The notes under the pieces are model-generated. The model was not told the origin of the DNA. It ran no database searches and saw only the letters and a list, made by a program, of their open reading frames with translations. A DNA stretch of 64,000 bases from VAZQ01 sp035293945 (lineage in GTDB: Bacteria > Pseudomonadota > Alphaproteobacteria > Rhizobiales > Xanthobacteraceae). The stretch covers positions 310,001 through 374,000 of the forward strand of contig DATGLV010000008.1 of assembly GCA_035293945.1 (NCBI GenBank), in the 5' to 3' direction. Of the stretch, positions 8,801 to 16,295 are shown piece by piece. Position 1 is the first letter of the stretch. Every line of letters begins with the position of its first letter. Made by a program: the position numbers and the translations under genes.

Positions 8801-9614
8801 CGGGCCGCACGACGACGCGTGGAAGGAGCTTCTGCCTCCCTGCTTCAGGGTCATCGACGAGGTCGTTCGGGAGCGCAAAGTCGAGTTTCCGATACGCATC
8901 GGCGGCGGCTCCATGCTCCTGCGGCGCTACAAGCACAGAAAGAGTCGGGATCTCGACTTCTTCGTCACCGACGCGCAGCTGGTCCGGTGGTGCTCGCCGC
9001 GCTTTAACGAGACGGCGGCCGACCTCTTTCCCGACTATGGCGAGGAGGCAGCGGCGTTGAAGCTCGTCACCGGCATGCAAGAAATCGACATCATTGCGGC
9101 GGCTCCGATCATTCTGGACGGCGCCGTGGAGGAGGTCGAGCTCGGCGGTCGGAAGGTGCTCGTCGAGCTGCCCAGGGAGATCGTTGCCAAGAAGGTTGTC
9201 TACCGCGGGCGCAATTTTCAGACGCGCGATGTCTTCGATCTTGCGTGCGTGGCGATTGCCGAGCCCGAGGAGATCGCCGCGGTTCTGCCCGGCCTCACCT
9301 TTGGACATCTTGATGATCTCGATGCTCGCCTGAGGGAGATAAAGCCCGTTCTCGAAAAAGAACTAGCTGACAAGGTGGATGCCTATCCGGACTTTGAGCC
9401 CGGTGAAGAGCTGTCTCGCGATCGCGCAAGGTGTGGCAAAGACTTGGCGCGAAGCTTTAACGCCGAAGGTCGAGGTGCCCCCTCATCCGCAGCAGAGCCA
9501 TCGTGCCGTGTTCTCCCGGGATGGACGCACCGTGGTCATAAAGGAATGGGACGCGGCGACTTCCAGGTTCGACAAGATCGGAAATGTATTGGGTCCTGCG
9601 AAGGTCAGCCCTGA
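8781..9614 (+). CDS. AbiEii/AbiGii-family nucleotidyltransferase toxin, apparently frameshifted near its 3' end
   Basis: A 277-residue frame starting at GTG 8781 (VSYPVDDGPH). The nucleotidyltransferase core is clear: RIGGGSMLLRRYKHRKSRDL followed by DFFV gives the GG/S and D-x-D pattern of the AbiEii (DUF1814) family. KKVVYRGRNFQTRDVFDLA matches the later conserved region of this family, shown here in pieces. Such toxins in type IV systems modify tRNA or other targets with NTPs. After about residue 206 (YPDFEP) this frame becomes arginine-rich nonsense, while the +1 frame continues coherently to 9630. A single extra C in the CCC at 9399-9401 would explain it; removing it gives a 282-residue protein. 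The upstream gene overlaps by 20 bp. Confidence 0.8.
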   Translation: MSYPVDDGPHDDAWKELLPPCFRVIDEVVRERKVEFPIRIGGGSMLLRRYKHRKSRDLDFFVTDAQLVRWCSPRFNETAADLFPDYGEEAAALKLVTGMQEIDIIAAAPIILDGAVEEVELGGRKVLVELPREIVAKKVVYRGRNFQTRDVFDLACVAIAEPEEIAAVLPGLTFGHLDDLDARLREIKPVLEKELADKVDAYPDFEPGEELSRDRARCGKDLARSFNAEGRGAPSSAAEPSCRVLPGWTHRGHKGMGRGDFQVRQDRKCIGSCEGQP

Positions 9615-9630
9615 GGGCGTTCGTTCATGA
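9402..9630 (+). other. Displaced C-terminal coding segment of the AbiEii-like gene
   Basis: In the frame shifted by one base, the sequence reads VKSCLAIAQGVAKTW and continues as ordinary protein to a stop ending at 9630. Together with the preceding YPDFEP this resembles the usual C-terminal helix of AbiEii proteins. It has no start codon of its own with a ribosome-binding site. The most economical reading is that it is the true 3' end of the preceding gene, detached by an indel or a sequencing error. Confidence 0.6.
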
Positions 9631-9803
9631 TCGGCGGGGTAGTCATGAGCGAGGATGAGTGGAAGCGTCATCCTGACGTCGTTGCGGCCAAGAAGAAAAC
9701 CGATCGGACCGGCCTTCCGCCTGCGGCGTGTCGATAGCGTGCGCGTTTGGCAAAGTTGCACGCCACTATTTGGGCCGTTGACCAGTCCGGATAAGCTCGG
9801 CCT

Positions 9804-10628
9804 ATGACCGTATTGACCGAGGCTCTCGATGCCAAAGCCGTCGCGGACGAAGTCATGGCGGCTTTCACCGGCCATGATCAAATCCCGACATTCTCCTCGC
9901 GGCCCGGCGGGTTGACACTCCGCCAAGCTTATTGCGTCACGCCTTTGCTCCGGGCCGCGTTCGAAGGCCGCGGGGAGGGAGTTACCGGGCGCAAGATCGG
10001 ATTCACAAATCGTGAAATGTGGAAGGTGCACGGCGTTCAGGCACCGATTTGGGGTTACACCACTACGCAAACCACGCGTGAGCTCGCGTATACGCGCGCC
10101 GTACGTGTCAAGGACTTCGCAGAGCCCCGCATCGAGCCGGAGATCATGTTTGGCATGAAGGCGGCGCCGAAGCCCAGCATGAGCGACGCAGCGCTTCTCG
10201 ATTGCGTCCAATGGCTATCGCTCGGCTACGAGATCGTGCAGTCGATCTTCCCCGGCTGGAAATTCACAGCCTCGGACACAGTCGCGGCGAACGGCCTGCA
10301 TGGTGCACTGGTGATAGGCACGCGCCATCCGATCGAGCCACGCGCGAAGGAGTGGCTGCGCGAGCTGGCAATATTTCAGGTCGAACTATATTGCGATGGC
10401 AGATTGAGCCAGCGCGGAGGCGGCGCATTGGTACTCGATAGCCCCATTCTGGCACTGCGCCATCTGGTCGAACTGCTCGCGAATGATCCTGACAACCCGC
10501 CGCTATCCGGCGCTGAAATTATCTCAACCGGAACATTGACGCTCGCTATGCCGGTTCACGCAGGCGAAAGCTGGACAACGAAAGTCTCCGGCATACCGCT
10601 GGAAGACATCACGCTTGCATTCGAATAA
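9804..10628 (+). CDS. 2-keto-4-pentenoate hydratase-type (MhpD/FAH superfamily) enzyme
   Basis: A 274-residue protein of the fumarylacetoacetate hydrolase superfamily, hydratase branch. Visible markers are GRKIGFTNREMW, matching the MhpD GxKIG motif, and RIEPEIMFGM with the acidic metal ligands (the E-x-E pair), then SLGYEIVQS with the next ligand. The length fits 2-hydroxypenta-2,4-dienoate hydratases (about 260). These hydrate dienoates from meta-cleavage pathways or decarboxylate oxalocrotonate. No pathway partner is adjacent, so the substrate is open. It stands alone on the plus strand, with 173 bp upstream that contains no gene. Confidence 0.85.
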   Translation: MTVLTEALDAKAVADEVMAAFTGHDQIPTFSSRPGGLTLRQAYCVTPLLRAAFEGRGEGVTGRKIGFTNREMWKVHGVQAPIWGYTTTQTTRELAYTRAVRVKDFAEPRIEPEIMFGMKAAPKPSMSDAALLDCVQWLSLGYEIVQSIFPGWKFTASDTVAANGLHGALVIGTRHPIEPRAKEWLRELAIFQVELYCDGRLSQRGGGALVLDSPILALRHLVELLANDPDNPPLSGAEIISTGTLTLAMPVHAGESWTTKVSGIPLEDITLAFE

Positions 10629-10682
10629 CGAAGGCATTCGAGTCCAGCCTTGAGCGTATGGGACTGTTCTGGGCGCGGCGAA

Positions 10683-10698
10683 GTGGTGCCCAGGGGCG
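10683..10698. repeat. 16-bp direct repeat of the tRNA-Phe 3' end (att-like)
   Basis: The 16 bases GTGGTGCCCAGGGGCG here are identical to those at 11905-11920, where they are the 3' end (complement) of tRNA-Phe plus one flanking base. The two copies are 1222 bp apart and face the same way, enclosing one gene for a secreted protein. Duplication of a tRNA 3' end is the hallmark of site-specific integration, with this copy as the distal att. No integrase is seen in between. Confidence 0.55.
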
Positions 10699-10861
10699 CA
10701 GAGAAAATCGATACTCGCCCTTTTCGAGATGCGCTAAGCTGGCGCTCGACCCGATCTCATCCAGCACGTAGTCCGAATGCGCCGCAGACGGAGCAAGAAA
10801 GGCTAATTCCGAATATGCCGTAACTTATCCGCCTGCGGACGGTCTCTCAACGGAGGTTGGC

Positions 10862-11767
10862 ATGCGCATGCGACGGAGAGAGCTTGCTTCATTGACGATG
10901 TTGATGGCGCTGACTGGAGCCGCGTTGCTTGGCAAGTCAGCCGCCTTTGCGGAGGAACACCTCATCCCGGATTTTTCGGGCATCTGGTGGCATCCGTCCC
11001 TTCCCGGTCCGGAGCCGCTCGCTTCAGGCCCGACGGGCCTCAAGAACCTGTCGCGAAACAAAAGCGGCGCCAGCAATTATGACCAACTGGTCGGCGACTA
11101 CCACAACCCAATACTCAAGCCGGAGACCGCCGCCATCGTGAAGAAGTTCGGCGAGCTTTCACTTGCCGGCATCACCTATCCGAGCCCGGCCAACCAGTGC
11201 TGGCCCGAGCCGGTGCCGTACATCTACAAGAATTTCGCCATCGAGATCTTCCAGAAACCGGATACCACCACGATCATCTACGACCAGGATCATGAGGTGC
11301 GGCATGTTCGCATGAACGTCCCGCATCCTTCCAAGCTGAGCCCCTCCTGGTACGGCGATTCAGTCGGCCATTACGAAGGCGACACGCTGGTGATCGATAC
11401 GGTCGGAACGCGGACCGACCGGCCGTTCGCCATGATCGACCTATACGGCACGCCCTACTCCGACAAGCTGCACGTGGTCGAGCGCTATCGGCTCATTCCC
11501 TACGAGGAGGCCAAGGAGGGGATCGAGCGGGATGCGAAAGAGAACCAACGCCCAATGGTCGGCATCGACCGCAGCTACCGCGGCAAATATCTGCAGCTCC
11601 TCTACACGATCGAGGATCCGGTCGTCTTCACGATGCCATGGAGCGCGACCGTCACCTATGGGCGCGGCTCCGACGAGTGGCCGGAAACGGTGTGCGCCGA
11701 GAACATCCACGAGTACTACAACAACAAGAACTCGGAAGTTCCGCAGGCCGCCAAGCCGGACTTCTAG
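10862..11767 (+). CDS. Secreted protein of unknown function
   Basis: A 301-residue protein with an N-terminal signal: basic MRMRRREL, a hydrophobic stretch rich in Leu/Ala, and a cleavage-like AFA. The arginine pair before the hydrophobic core could make it a Tat substrate. A good GGAGG precedes the start. The mature part has no domain I can name; it contains HYEGDTLVIDTVGTRTD, a pattern common in a large group of uncharacterised secreted bacterial proteins. A distant relative is encoded at 26219-27121, with a matching order of motifs. It lies between the two tRNA-Phe-derived direct repeats. Confidence 0.75.
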   Translation: MRMRRRELASLTMLMALTGAALLGKSAAFAEEHLIPDFSGIWWHPSLPGPEPLASGPTGLKNLSRNKSGASNYDQLVGDYHNPILKPETAAIVKKFGELSLAGITYPSPANQCWPEPVPYIYKNFAIEIFQKPDTTTIIYDQDHEVRHVRMNVPHPSKLSPSWYGDSVGHYEGDTLVIDTVGTRTDRPFAMIDLYGTPYSDKLHVVERYRLIPYEEAKEGIERDAKENQRPMVGIDRSYRGKYLQLLYTIEDPVVFTMPWSATVTYGRGSDEWPETVCAENIHEYYNNKNSEVPQAAKPDF

Positions 11768-11904
11768 CAAGCCGGACTTCTACACCGAATGTGCGGGTTA
11801 TCGGCGGTAAGACAGCGAAGCTCTGACGCGAGGAACCGGATGCGGGAAATCTGCACGTCCCTTGCGGCGCCAGCTATGAGACGGATCAATGGCCTGGAAG
11901 AATT

Positions 11905-11920
11905 GTGGTGCCCAGGGGCG
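11905..11920. repeat. 16-bp direct repeat, copy within the tRNA-Phe 3' end
   Basis: This is the proximal copy of GTGGTGCCCAGGGGCG. Bases 11906-11920 are the CCA, discriminator and acceptor/T-stem end of tRNA-Phe read on the opposite strand. Its twin is at 10683-10698. The tRNA remains intact, as expected if an element inserted downstream of the gene. Confidence 0.55.
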
Positions 11921-11981
11921 GAATCGAACCACCGACACCTGCATTTTCAGTGCAGTGCTCTACCAACTGAGCTACCTGGGC
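11906..11981 (-). tRNA. tRNA-Phe (anticodon GAA)
   Basis: On the minus strand a complete 76-nt cloverleaf runs from GCCCAGGTAGCTCAG through a GAA anticodon in the loop CTGAAAA, to the T arm GGTTCGATTCC and an encoded CCA. The acceptor stem GCCCAGG pairs with CCTGGGC. The GAA anticodon specifies phenylalanine. Confidence 0.97.
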
Positions 11982-12288
11982 GCCGAGAGGCAAAGGCTGC
12001 CCCGCGGAGACGGGCCGTTATAGGGGCCGAAGCGCGGGTTGTCCAGAATGGCAGAGGCTTGTTCCACCCAATGGCCCAAAGTCTGTCCCGGGCGCAGCGC
12101 GCCCTGGCGTCAGTCATTTCGCGACGACGGTAGTCCTGCGGTGCGCTGCTGAACCGGGACCGTTCCAAGCTTAATGCGGTCCGTAGCCCCGGAACGGTCG
12201 GCCAGGTCGGCGGTGCACCGCGGATCAAATCACTCGCGGCTCGGCGAAGCCATGGCCGCGCTGCGCCGCGCCCGGGACAGGCAGACCC
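11982..12288. other. Intergenic region with a long-loop hairpin, no gene
   Basis: This 307-bp gap lies between tRNA-Phe and the end of yacG, both on the minus strand. A 9-bp inverted repeat, GACCGTTCC at 12158-12166 and GGAACGGTC at 12191-12199, has a 24-base loop. It could act in termination downstream of yacG, though no T tract follows. Short frames here are shadows; nothing else is seen. Confidence 0.4.
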
Positions 12289-12489
12289 TCACTCGCCCTC
12301 CCCGCGCCCGTCCTCATCCTCCTCCGCCTTGCCGGGCACCACATAGACGCCCGAGAGCCAGCGGTTGAGGTCGACGTCGGCGCAACGGCGGCTGCAAAAG
12401 GCGCCGAATTCCGTCACCGCCGGCTTGCCGCAGATCGGGCAGCGGCGGACCCGGGGCTTGCTGTCGCTCTGAGCCTCGTTGCCTGGCAT
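12289..12489 (-). CDS. yacG: DNA gyrase inhibitor / zinc-binding protein YacG
   Basis: A 66-residue protein. The zinc site is complete: RCPICGKPAVTEFGAF then CSRRCADVDLNRWL, giving CxxC and CxxxC. This is the YacG/UPF0243 family, shown in E. coli to bind GyrB and inhibit gyrase. The tail is acidic (EEDEDG), as is common in the family. An upstream in-frame extension to 12651 would overlap maf and lacks conserved residues, so the ATG at 12489 is used. It follows maf by 73 bp on the same strand in the usual alphaproteobacterial order. Confidence 0.93.
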   Translation of the reverse strand: MPGNEAQSDSKPRVRRCPICGKPAVTEFGAFCSRRCADVDLNRWLSGVYVVPGKAEEDEDGRGEGE

Positions 12490-12562
12490 CACGCTGATAT
12501 AATCGTCGATCGCTGGTCGGGAAGGCGCCCGGGCGGCCGCAAGGGGCCTCTCGCAGATCAGC

Positions 12563-13186
12563 TCACACCGCGTTGAGCCAGCCGAAGCGGATGGGGTAGC
12601 CCTCGCCGGCGAGAAGCGTGGTCGTCTCATAGAGCGGCAGACCAACCACATTGGTGTAGGAGCCGACGATCTTCACCACGAAGCTTCCGGCGATGCCCTG
12701 CACCGCATAGCCGCCGGCCTTGCCCCGCCATTCGCCCGAGGCGAGGTAGGCCTCGATGTCCTCATCCGAAAGCCGCTTGAAGCGCACGCGCGTCTCGACC
12801 AGGCGCTGGCGAAACGATTCATTGGGCGTCACCAGGCAGACCGCGCTGTGAACCCGGTGATTGCGTCCCGACAACAAGCGCAGGCATTGCGCCGCCTGAT
12901 CGAGCAGCTCGGCCTTGGGCAGGATGCGGCGCCCGACCGCCACCACCGTATCGGCAGACAGGATGTAGGAGCCGCGCAGCTCATCGTCCACGCGCACCAG
13001 CTCGAGCGCAGCATCAGCCTTGGCGCGGGCGAGACGATTGGCGCAGGCGCGCGGCAGCTCCCCACGCAGCGGCGTCTCGTCGAGGTCCGCAGGCCGCAGC
13101 GCTTCCGGCTCGATACCGGCCTGATTGATGAGCGCCAGCCGTCGCGGTGAGCCGGACGCGAGGACAAGCTTGGGGCGACCGATCAT
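12563..13186 (-). CDS. maf: Maf family nucleoside-triphosphate pyrophosphatase
   Basis: A 207-residue cytoplasmic enzyme. KLVLASGSPRRLALI is the Maf N-terminal signature with the conserved SxSPRR, and SADTVVAVG carries the catalytic aspartate region. GYAVQGIAG (residues about 172-180) is the third conserved motif. Maf proteins hydrolyse non-canonical or pyrimidine NTPs to monophosphates and are linked to septum arrest. The gene lies between a low-molecular-weight phosphatase and yacG. In many relatives infA precedes maf, but here only 82 bp separate it from the phosphatase. Confidence 0.95.
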   Translation of the reverse strand: MIGRPKLVLASGSPRRLALINQAGIEPEALRPADLDETPLRGELPRACANRLARAKADAALELVRVDDELRGSYILSADTVVAVGRRILPKAELLDQAAQCLRLLSGRNHRVHSAVCLVTPNESFRQRLVETRVRFKRLSDEDIEAYLASGEWRGKAGGYAVQGIAGSFVVKIVGSYTNVVGLPLYETTTLLAGEGYPIRFGWLNAV

Positions 13187-13268
13187 GGGGGTCCGTGGCG
13201 AATCCGTCTATGCGTAGCGGAAGGCCATCCTGTTCTCAACTGTATTTGAAAGCCTCTGCGCGCCCGCT

Positions 13269-13736
13269 TCACACATTGCCGATCGGCGGCGGCAGGAACC
13301 GGGCGCGGATGCGTTCGATGATTTGATCGCGCACGGCGCGGTAGGCATCGAGCCGCTGCTCCCGGTTGCCCTCGACGGCGGAGGGGTCGAGGGTCGGCCA
13401 GTATTCCACCTCCGCGGCCAGTCGATGGGTCAGGTCGAGCGCCTTGTGGTGCGCCTCCGGCGAGAGCGTCACGATCAGGTCGAAGTTGAGCCCTTCGAGA
13501 TCCTCGAGCTCTTCGAACGTGATCGGCCGGTGGGCGGAGATGTCGATGCCGATCTCCTCCATCACCGCGACCGCAAATGGATCGACCTCGGCTGCGCGCA
13601 CGCCGGCCGAAGCCGCGTAGAGCGGGGCACCGCAAAAGCGCCGCAGCAGCGCTGCTGCCATCGGCGAGCGCACCGAATTCAGCGCACAGGCAAACAGCAC
13701 CGCCTGTGGAGCAGACGCAGGCGCCGCCTCGCCCAT
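13269..13736 (-). CDS. Low-molecular-weight protein-tyrosine-phosphatase family protein
   Basis: A 155-residue member of the LMW-PTP/arsenate reductase fold. The active-site loop is CALNSVRS near residue 17, a Cx5R signature, and the aspartate of the DP motif is in WPTLDPSAV near residue 119. The loop differs from the classical CxGNxCRS by lacking the second cysteine, as in related phosphatase-like proteins encoded next to hisD in Alphaproteobacteria. It should be cytoplasmic. Downstream on the same strand is maf; upstream is a repeat cluster and UPF0262. Confidence 0.88.
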   Translation of the reverse strand: MGEAAPASAPQAVLFACALNSVRSPMAAALLRRFCGAPLYAASAGVRAAEVDPFAVAVMEEIGIDISAHRPITFEELEDLEGLNFDLIVTLSPEAHHKALDLTHRLAAEVEYWPTLDPSAVEGNREQRLDAYRAVRDQIIERIRARFLPPPIGNV

Positions 13737-13749
13737 GCGCTAAATCGCC

Positions 13750-13770
13750 TCGCGATCGAAAAGATCGCGA
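13750..13770. repeat. Short perfect hairpin upstream of the phosphatase
   Basis: TCGCGATC and GATCGCGA form 8-bp arms around a 5-base A-rich loop. It lies 14 bp upstream of the phosphatase start codon on the minus strand. It could be an attenuating hairpin in the leader or part of the neighbouring repeat cluster; no function can be assigned. Confidence 0.45.
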
Positions 13771-13793
13771 TGCGCTCCGGCATCTTGACATTG

Positions 13794-13959
13794 GCGCATG
13801 TTCTTATCGGAAAACCGGCTTCCACTTTTCCGGAACATGCGCTGGCATTGGCGCATGTTCTTGGCGGAAAACCGGCTTCCACTTTTCCGGAACATGCGCT
13901 TTTGACGTTGGCGCATGTTCTTATCGGAAAACCGGCTTCCACTTTTCCGGAACATGCGC
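13794..13959. repeat. Three tandem copies of a 49-bp palindromic intergenic repeat
   Basis: Copies lie at 13794-13842, 13851-13899 and 13911-13959, separated by 8 and 11 bp. Each has 10-bp outer arms (GCGCATGTTC and GAACATGCGC) and an inner GGAAAA/TTTTCC pair around CCGGCTTCCAC. Copy 2 differs from the others only by GG for AT near the left arm. Elements of this sequence type are frequent in Rhizobiales intergenic DNA. They sit between UPF0262 and the phosphatase gene, so the RNA would carry three strong hairpins. Confidence 0.9.
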
Positions 13960-13962
13960 GGC

Positions 13963-14460
13963 TCACCCTTTCCAGTGCAGCACGCAGACCAGGGTGAACA
14001 GCCGCCGCGCAGTGTCGAAGTCGATCGTGACCTTGCGCTTGAGGCGCTCGAGCAACAGCTGAGAGCCCTCGTCGTGCAGCGCACGCCGGCCCATATCGAG
14101 CGCTTCGATGCGGTCGGGCGTGGCGGAGCGGATCGCCTGATAGTAGCTGTCGCAGATCAGGTAATAGTCCTTGACGATGCGCCGCAGCGGAGAGAGCGAC
14201 AACAGATGCGCCATCGCCGGGCTGCCGTCCGCGTAGCGGATGTCGAGCATCAGCCGGTTGCCGGTGATGGCGAGATGCAGCCGGAAGGGGCCGCGCGCGT
14301 GGCCGACCGGCGCAAACGTGTTCTGCTCGATGAGGTCATAGATCGCGACCGCCCGCTCGTGCTCGACATCGGGCCCGGAGCGGCCGATCGAGCTCTCATC
14401 GAGCGTCACTTCGATGAGACGCTGGGAGCTCGCATCGACCGCTTCCCCCGGGCGGGTCAT
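13963..14460 (-). CDS. UPF0262 family protein
   Basis: A 165-residue protein of unknown function in the UPF0262 family, recognised by sequence and by its place right after hisD. Conserved-looking stretches include HERAVAIYDLIEQN, MLDIRYADG and SPLRRIVKDYY. No membrane segments or signal peptide are present. Its ATG overlaps the hisD stop codon (ATGA at 14457-14460), indicating translational coupling. The frame is open further upstream to 14568, but only as hisD antiphase sequence. Confidence 0.9.
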   Translation of the reverse strand: MTRPGEAVDASSQRLIEVTLDESSIGRSGPDVEHERAVAIYDLIEQNTFAPVGHARGPFRLHLAITGNRLMLDIRYADGSPAMAHLLSLSPLRRIVKDYYLICDSYYQAIRSATPDRIEALDMGRRALHDEGSQLLLERLKRKVTIDFDTARRLFTLVCVLHWKG

Positions 14461-15752
14461 TGCGGATTGAAGCGCATCGCGACCGAACGGGCATGCGCCT
14501 CGAGGCCCTCGGCCTCGCCCAGCACGATGGCGGCGGGGCCGAGCGCACGCAGCTGCTCCGGCCCGCATTTGAGGATCGAGGTGCGCTTCATGAAATCGAG
14601 CACGCCCAAGCCAGACGAGAAGCGGGCCGAGCGCGCCGTCGGCAGCACGTGGTTGGAGCCTCCCACATAATCGCCGATCGCTTCCGCGGTATGGGACCCA
14701 AGAAACATCGCACCGGCATTGCGGATCCGGGCAGCGAGGTGCTCGGGCTCGCGCGTCGCGATCTCGAGATGCTCGGGCGCGAGGGCGTCGACGAGCGGCA
14801 CCGCGTCCGCGAGCGCGCCGACCAGGATCACGGCGCCGAAATCGCGCCAGGAAGCCTCGGCCACGCGGCCGCGCGGGAGCGAGGTGAGCTGCGCTGCAAC
14901 CGCCGCCTCGACCCGGCCGGCGAGTGCTGGATCATCCGTGATCAGGATCGATTGCGCACTCGCATCGTGCTCGGCCTGGGCGAGGAGATCGGCGGCGATC
15001 CAGTCAGCATGCCCGGTCGAATCTGCCAGGATCAGCACTTCGGAAGGCCCGGCGATCATGTCGATGCCGACCCGGCCGAACACGAGCCGCTTGGCGGCCG
15101 CCACATAGGCATTGCCGGGTCCGACGATCTTGGCCACGGGGGCGATGCTGGCGGTCCCATAGGCGAGCGCCGCCACCGCCTGCGCGCCGCCCACCCGGTA
15201 GACCTCATCGACACCGGCGAGCTTGGCGGCGGCGAGAACCAGCGGGGCGAGCTTGCCGTCCGGGGCCGGTACCACCATCACGATACGGGGCACGCCCGCC
15301 ACCTTGGCGGGCACAGCGTTCATCAGGACGGAAGACGGATAGGCGGCGGTGCCACCCGGCACATAAAGCCCGACCGCCTCGATTGCGGTCCAGCGGTGGC
15401 CGAGCTCGACCCCCAGGTCGTCGGTGAAGCGCTCGTCCCGCGGCAGCTGGCGGCGGTGATAGGCCTCGATGCGGTCGCGCGCGAGCCTGAGCGCTGCCAG
15501 CGCGGGCTCCTCGCATGCCGCGACCGCCGCCTCGATCTCGTCCGCCGCGACCTTGAGGCCAGTGACCGCAACATCGATGCGATCGAATTTCCGGGTAAGC
15601 TCGATCAGCGCCGCATCGCCGCGCGCGGCCACATCGGCCAGGATGGCACGCACCGCCGCTTCGACATCGGTTTGGACCTCGCGCTTGCCGGCGAGGAAGG
15701 CGCGGAAGCGCTCGGCAAAATCGGGCGCGCGCGCGTCGAGGCGGATGGGCAT
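14457..15752 (-). CDS. hisD: Histidinol dehydrogenase
   Basis: A 431-residue enzyme for the last two steps of histidine synthesis, oxidising L-histidinol to histidine with two NAD+. Visible signatures are GLYVPGGTAAYPSSVLM, the glycine-rich region KIVGPGNAYVAAAKR, DMIAGPSEVLILAD, and the zinc-ligand region LLAQAEHDASAQS, with APEHLEI later and the conserved GSNHVLPT. The ATG at 15752 (MPIRLDA) is chosen; 18 codons of extra open frame upstream show no conservation. Genes before (DUF2948) and after (UPF0262) on the same strand match the usual order in this bacterial group. Confidence 0.96.
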   Translation of the reverse strand: MPIRLDARAPDFAERFRAFLAGKREVQTDVEAAVRAILADVAARGDAALIELTRKFDRIDVAVTGLKVAADEIEAAVAACEEPALAALRLARDRIEAYHRRQLPRDERFTDDLGVELGHRWTAIEAVGLYVPGGTAAYPSSVLMNAVPAKVAGVPRIVMVVPAPDGKLAPLVLAAAKLAGVDEVYRVGGAQAVAALAYGTASIAPVAKIVGPGNAYVAAAKRLVFGRVGIDMIAGPSEVLILADSTGHADWIAADLLAQAEHDASAQSILITDDPALAGRVEAAVAAQLTSLPRGRVAEASWRDFGAVILVGALADAVPLVDALAPEHLEIATREPEHLAARIRNAGAMFLGSHTAEAIGDYVGGSNHVLPTARSARFSSGLGVLDFMKRTSILKCGPEQLRALGPAAIVLGEAEGLEAHARSVAMRFNPQ

Positions 15753-15827
15753 GACTTTGGGCTTGCAAAACCGCCGTCCCGGGAATCGGGAAGGGCACCC
15801 GGTCAATGACCGCAGCCGGGCAAGGCG

Positions 15828-16295
15828 TCAACCCCGGGCGTCGGGGAAAACCTCCGCGTGGGTCGGACGCGTATCGACGTGCCAGGCGGGTCCGAGATCG
15901 GCGAGCTCGACCTCGAGGCACTCGACCTCCAGCCTCAGCACCCCTCCACCGGAAAACACGAGCTTCACCACGCCCGCCGGCGCATCGGTCGGCTCGAACT
16001 CGACAGCCAGGAGGTTGAGCACCGCGGCCTTGCCGGCGGGATCGACCTGCTTGCACTTGCATGCCGCGACGCGCTCGAACCGCAGTGCTGCCCGGCAGCG
16101 GCGCAATTCCGGCTTGTCGCCGTCGGCCGAAAGCCAGTCGAAACGATCGAGGCCGATCACCAGCCGCTTCTCCTGCGGCCGCCACAGTACATCTGCGACC
16201 TTGACGGTCGCATCCTGCAGATGGGTTGAAACAATCGCCAGGTCCTCTTCGTCGAGGGCCACGAATTTGAGCGGCTGCAAGTCGAGCGGCTGCAC
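15828..16295 (-). CDS. DUF2948 family protein
   Basis: A 155-residue soluble protein of the uncharacterised DUF2948 family, found next to hisD and murA in many Alphaproteobacteria. It starts with MQPLDLQPLKFVALDEEDLA (first 20 residues), includes VADVLWRPQEKRLV, and has the FSGGGVLRLEVECLE strand region near the C-terminus. The pattern is mostly beta. No catalytic motif is apparent. It precedes hisD by 75 bp on the same strand and is probably in the same transcription unit. Function is unknown. Confidence 0.88.
   Translation of the reverse strand: MQPLDLQPLKFVALDEEDLAIVSTHLQDATVKVADVLWRPQEKRLVIGLDRFDWLSADGDKPELRRCRAALRFERVAACKCKQVDPAGKAAVLNLLAVEFEPTDAPAGVVKLVFSGGGVLRLEVECLEVELADLGPAWHVDTRPTHAEVFPDARG

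Noticed and set aside
13794..13959. CRISPR array
   Set aside because: The three repeats are palindromic, 49 bp long and separated by only 8-11 bp, so there are no proper spacers and no cas genes.
14460..15809. 449-codon open frame on the plus strand over hisD
   Set aside because: It runs antisense to hisD, which has all expected motifs; the frame is open only because of the high GC content and its product is arginine-rich with no family.
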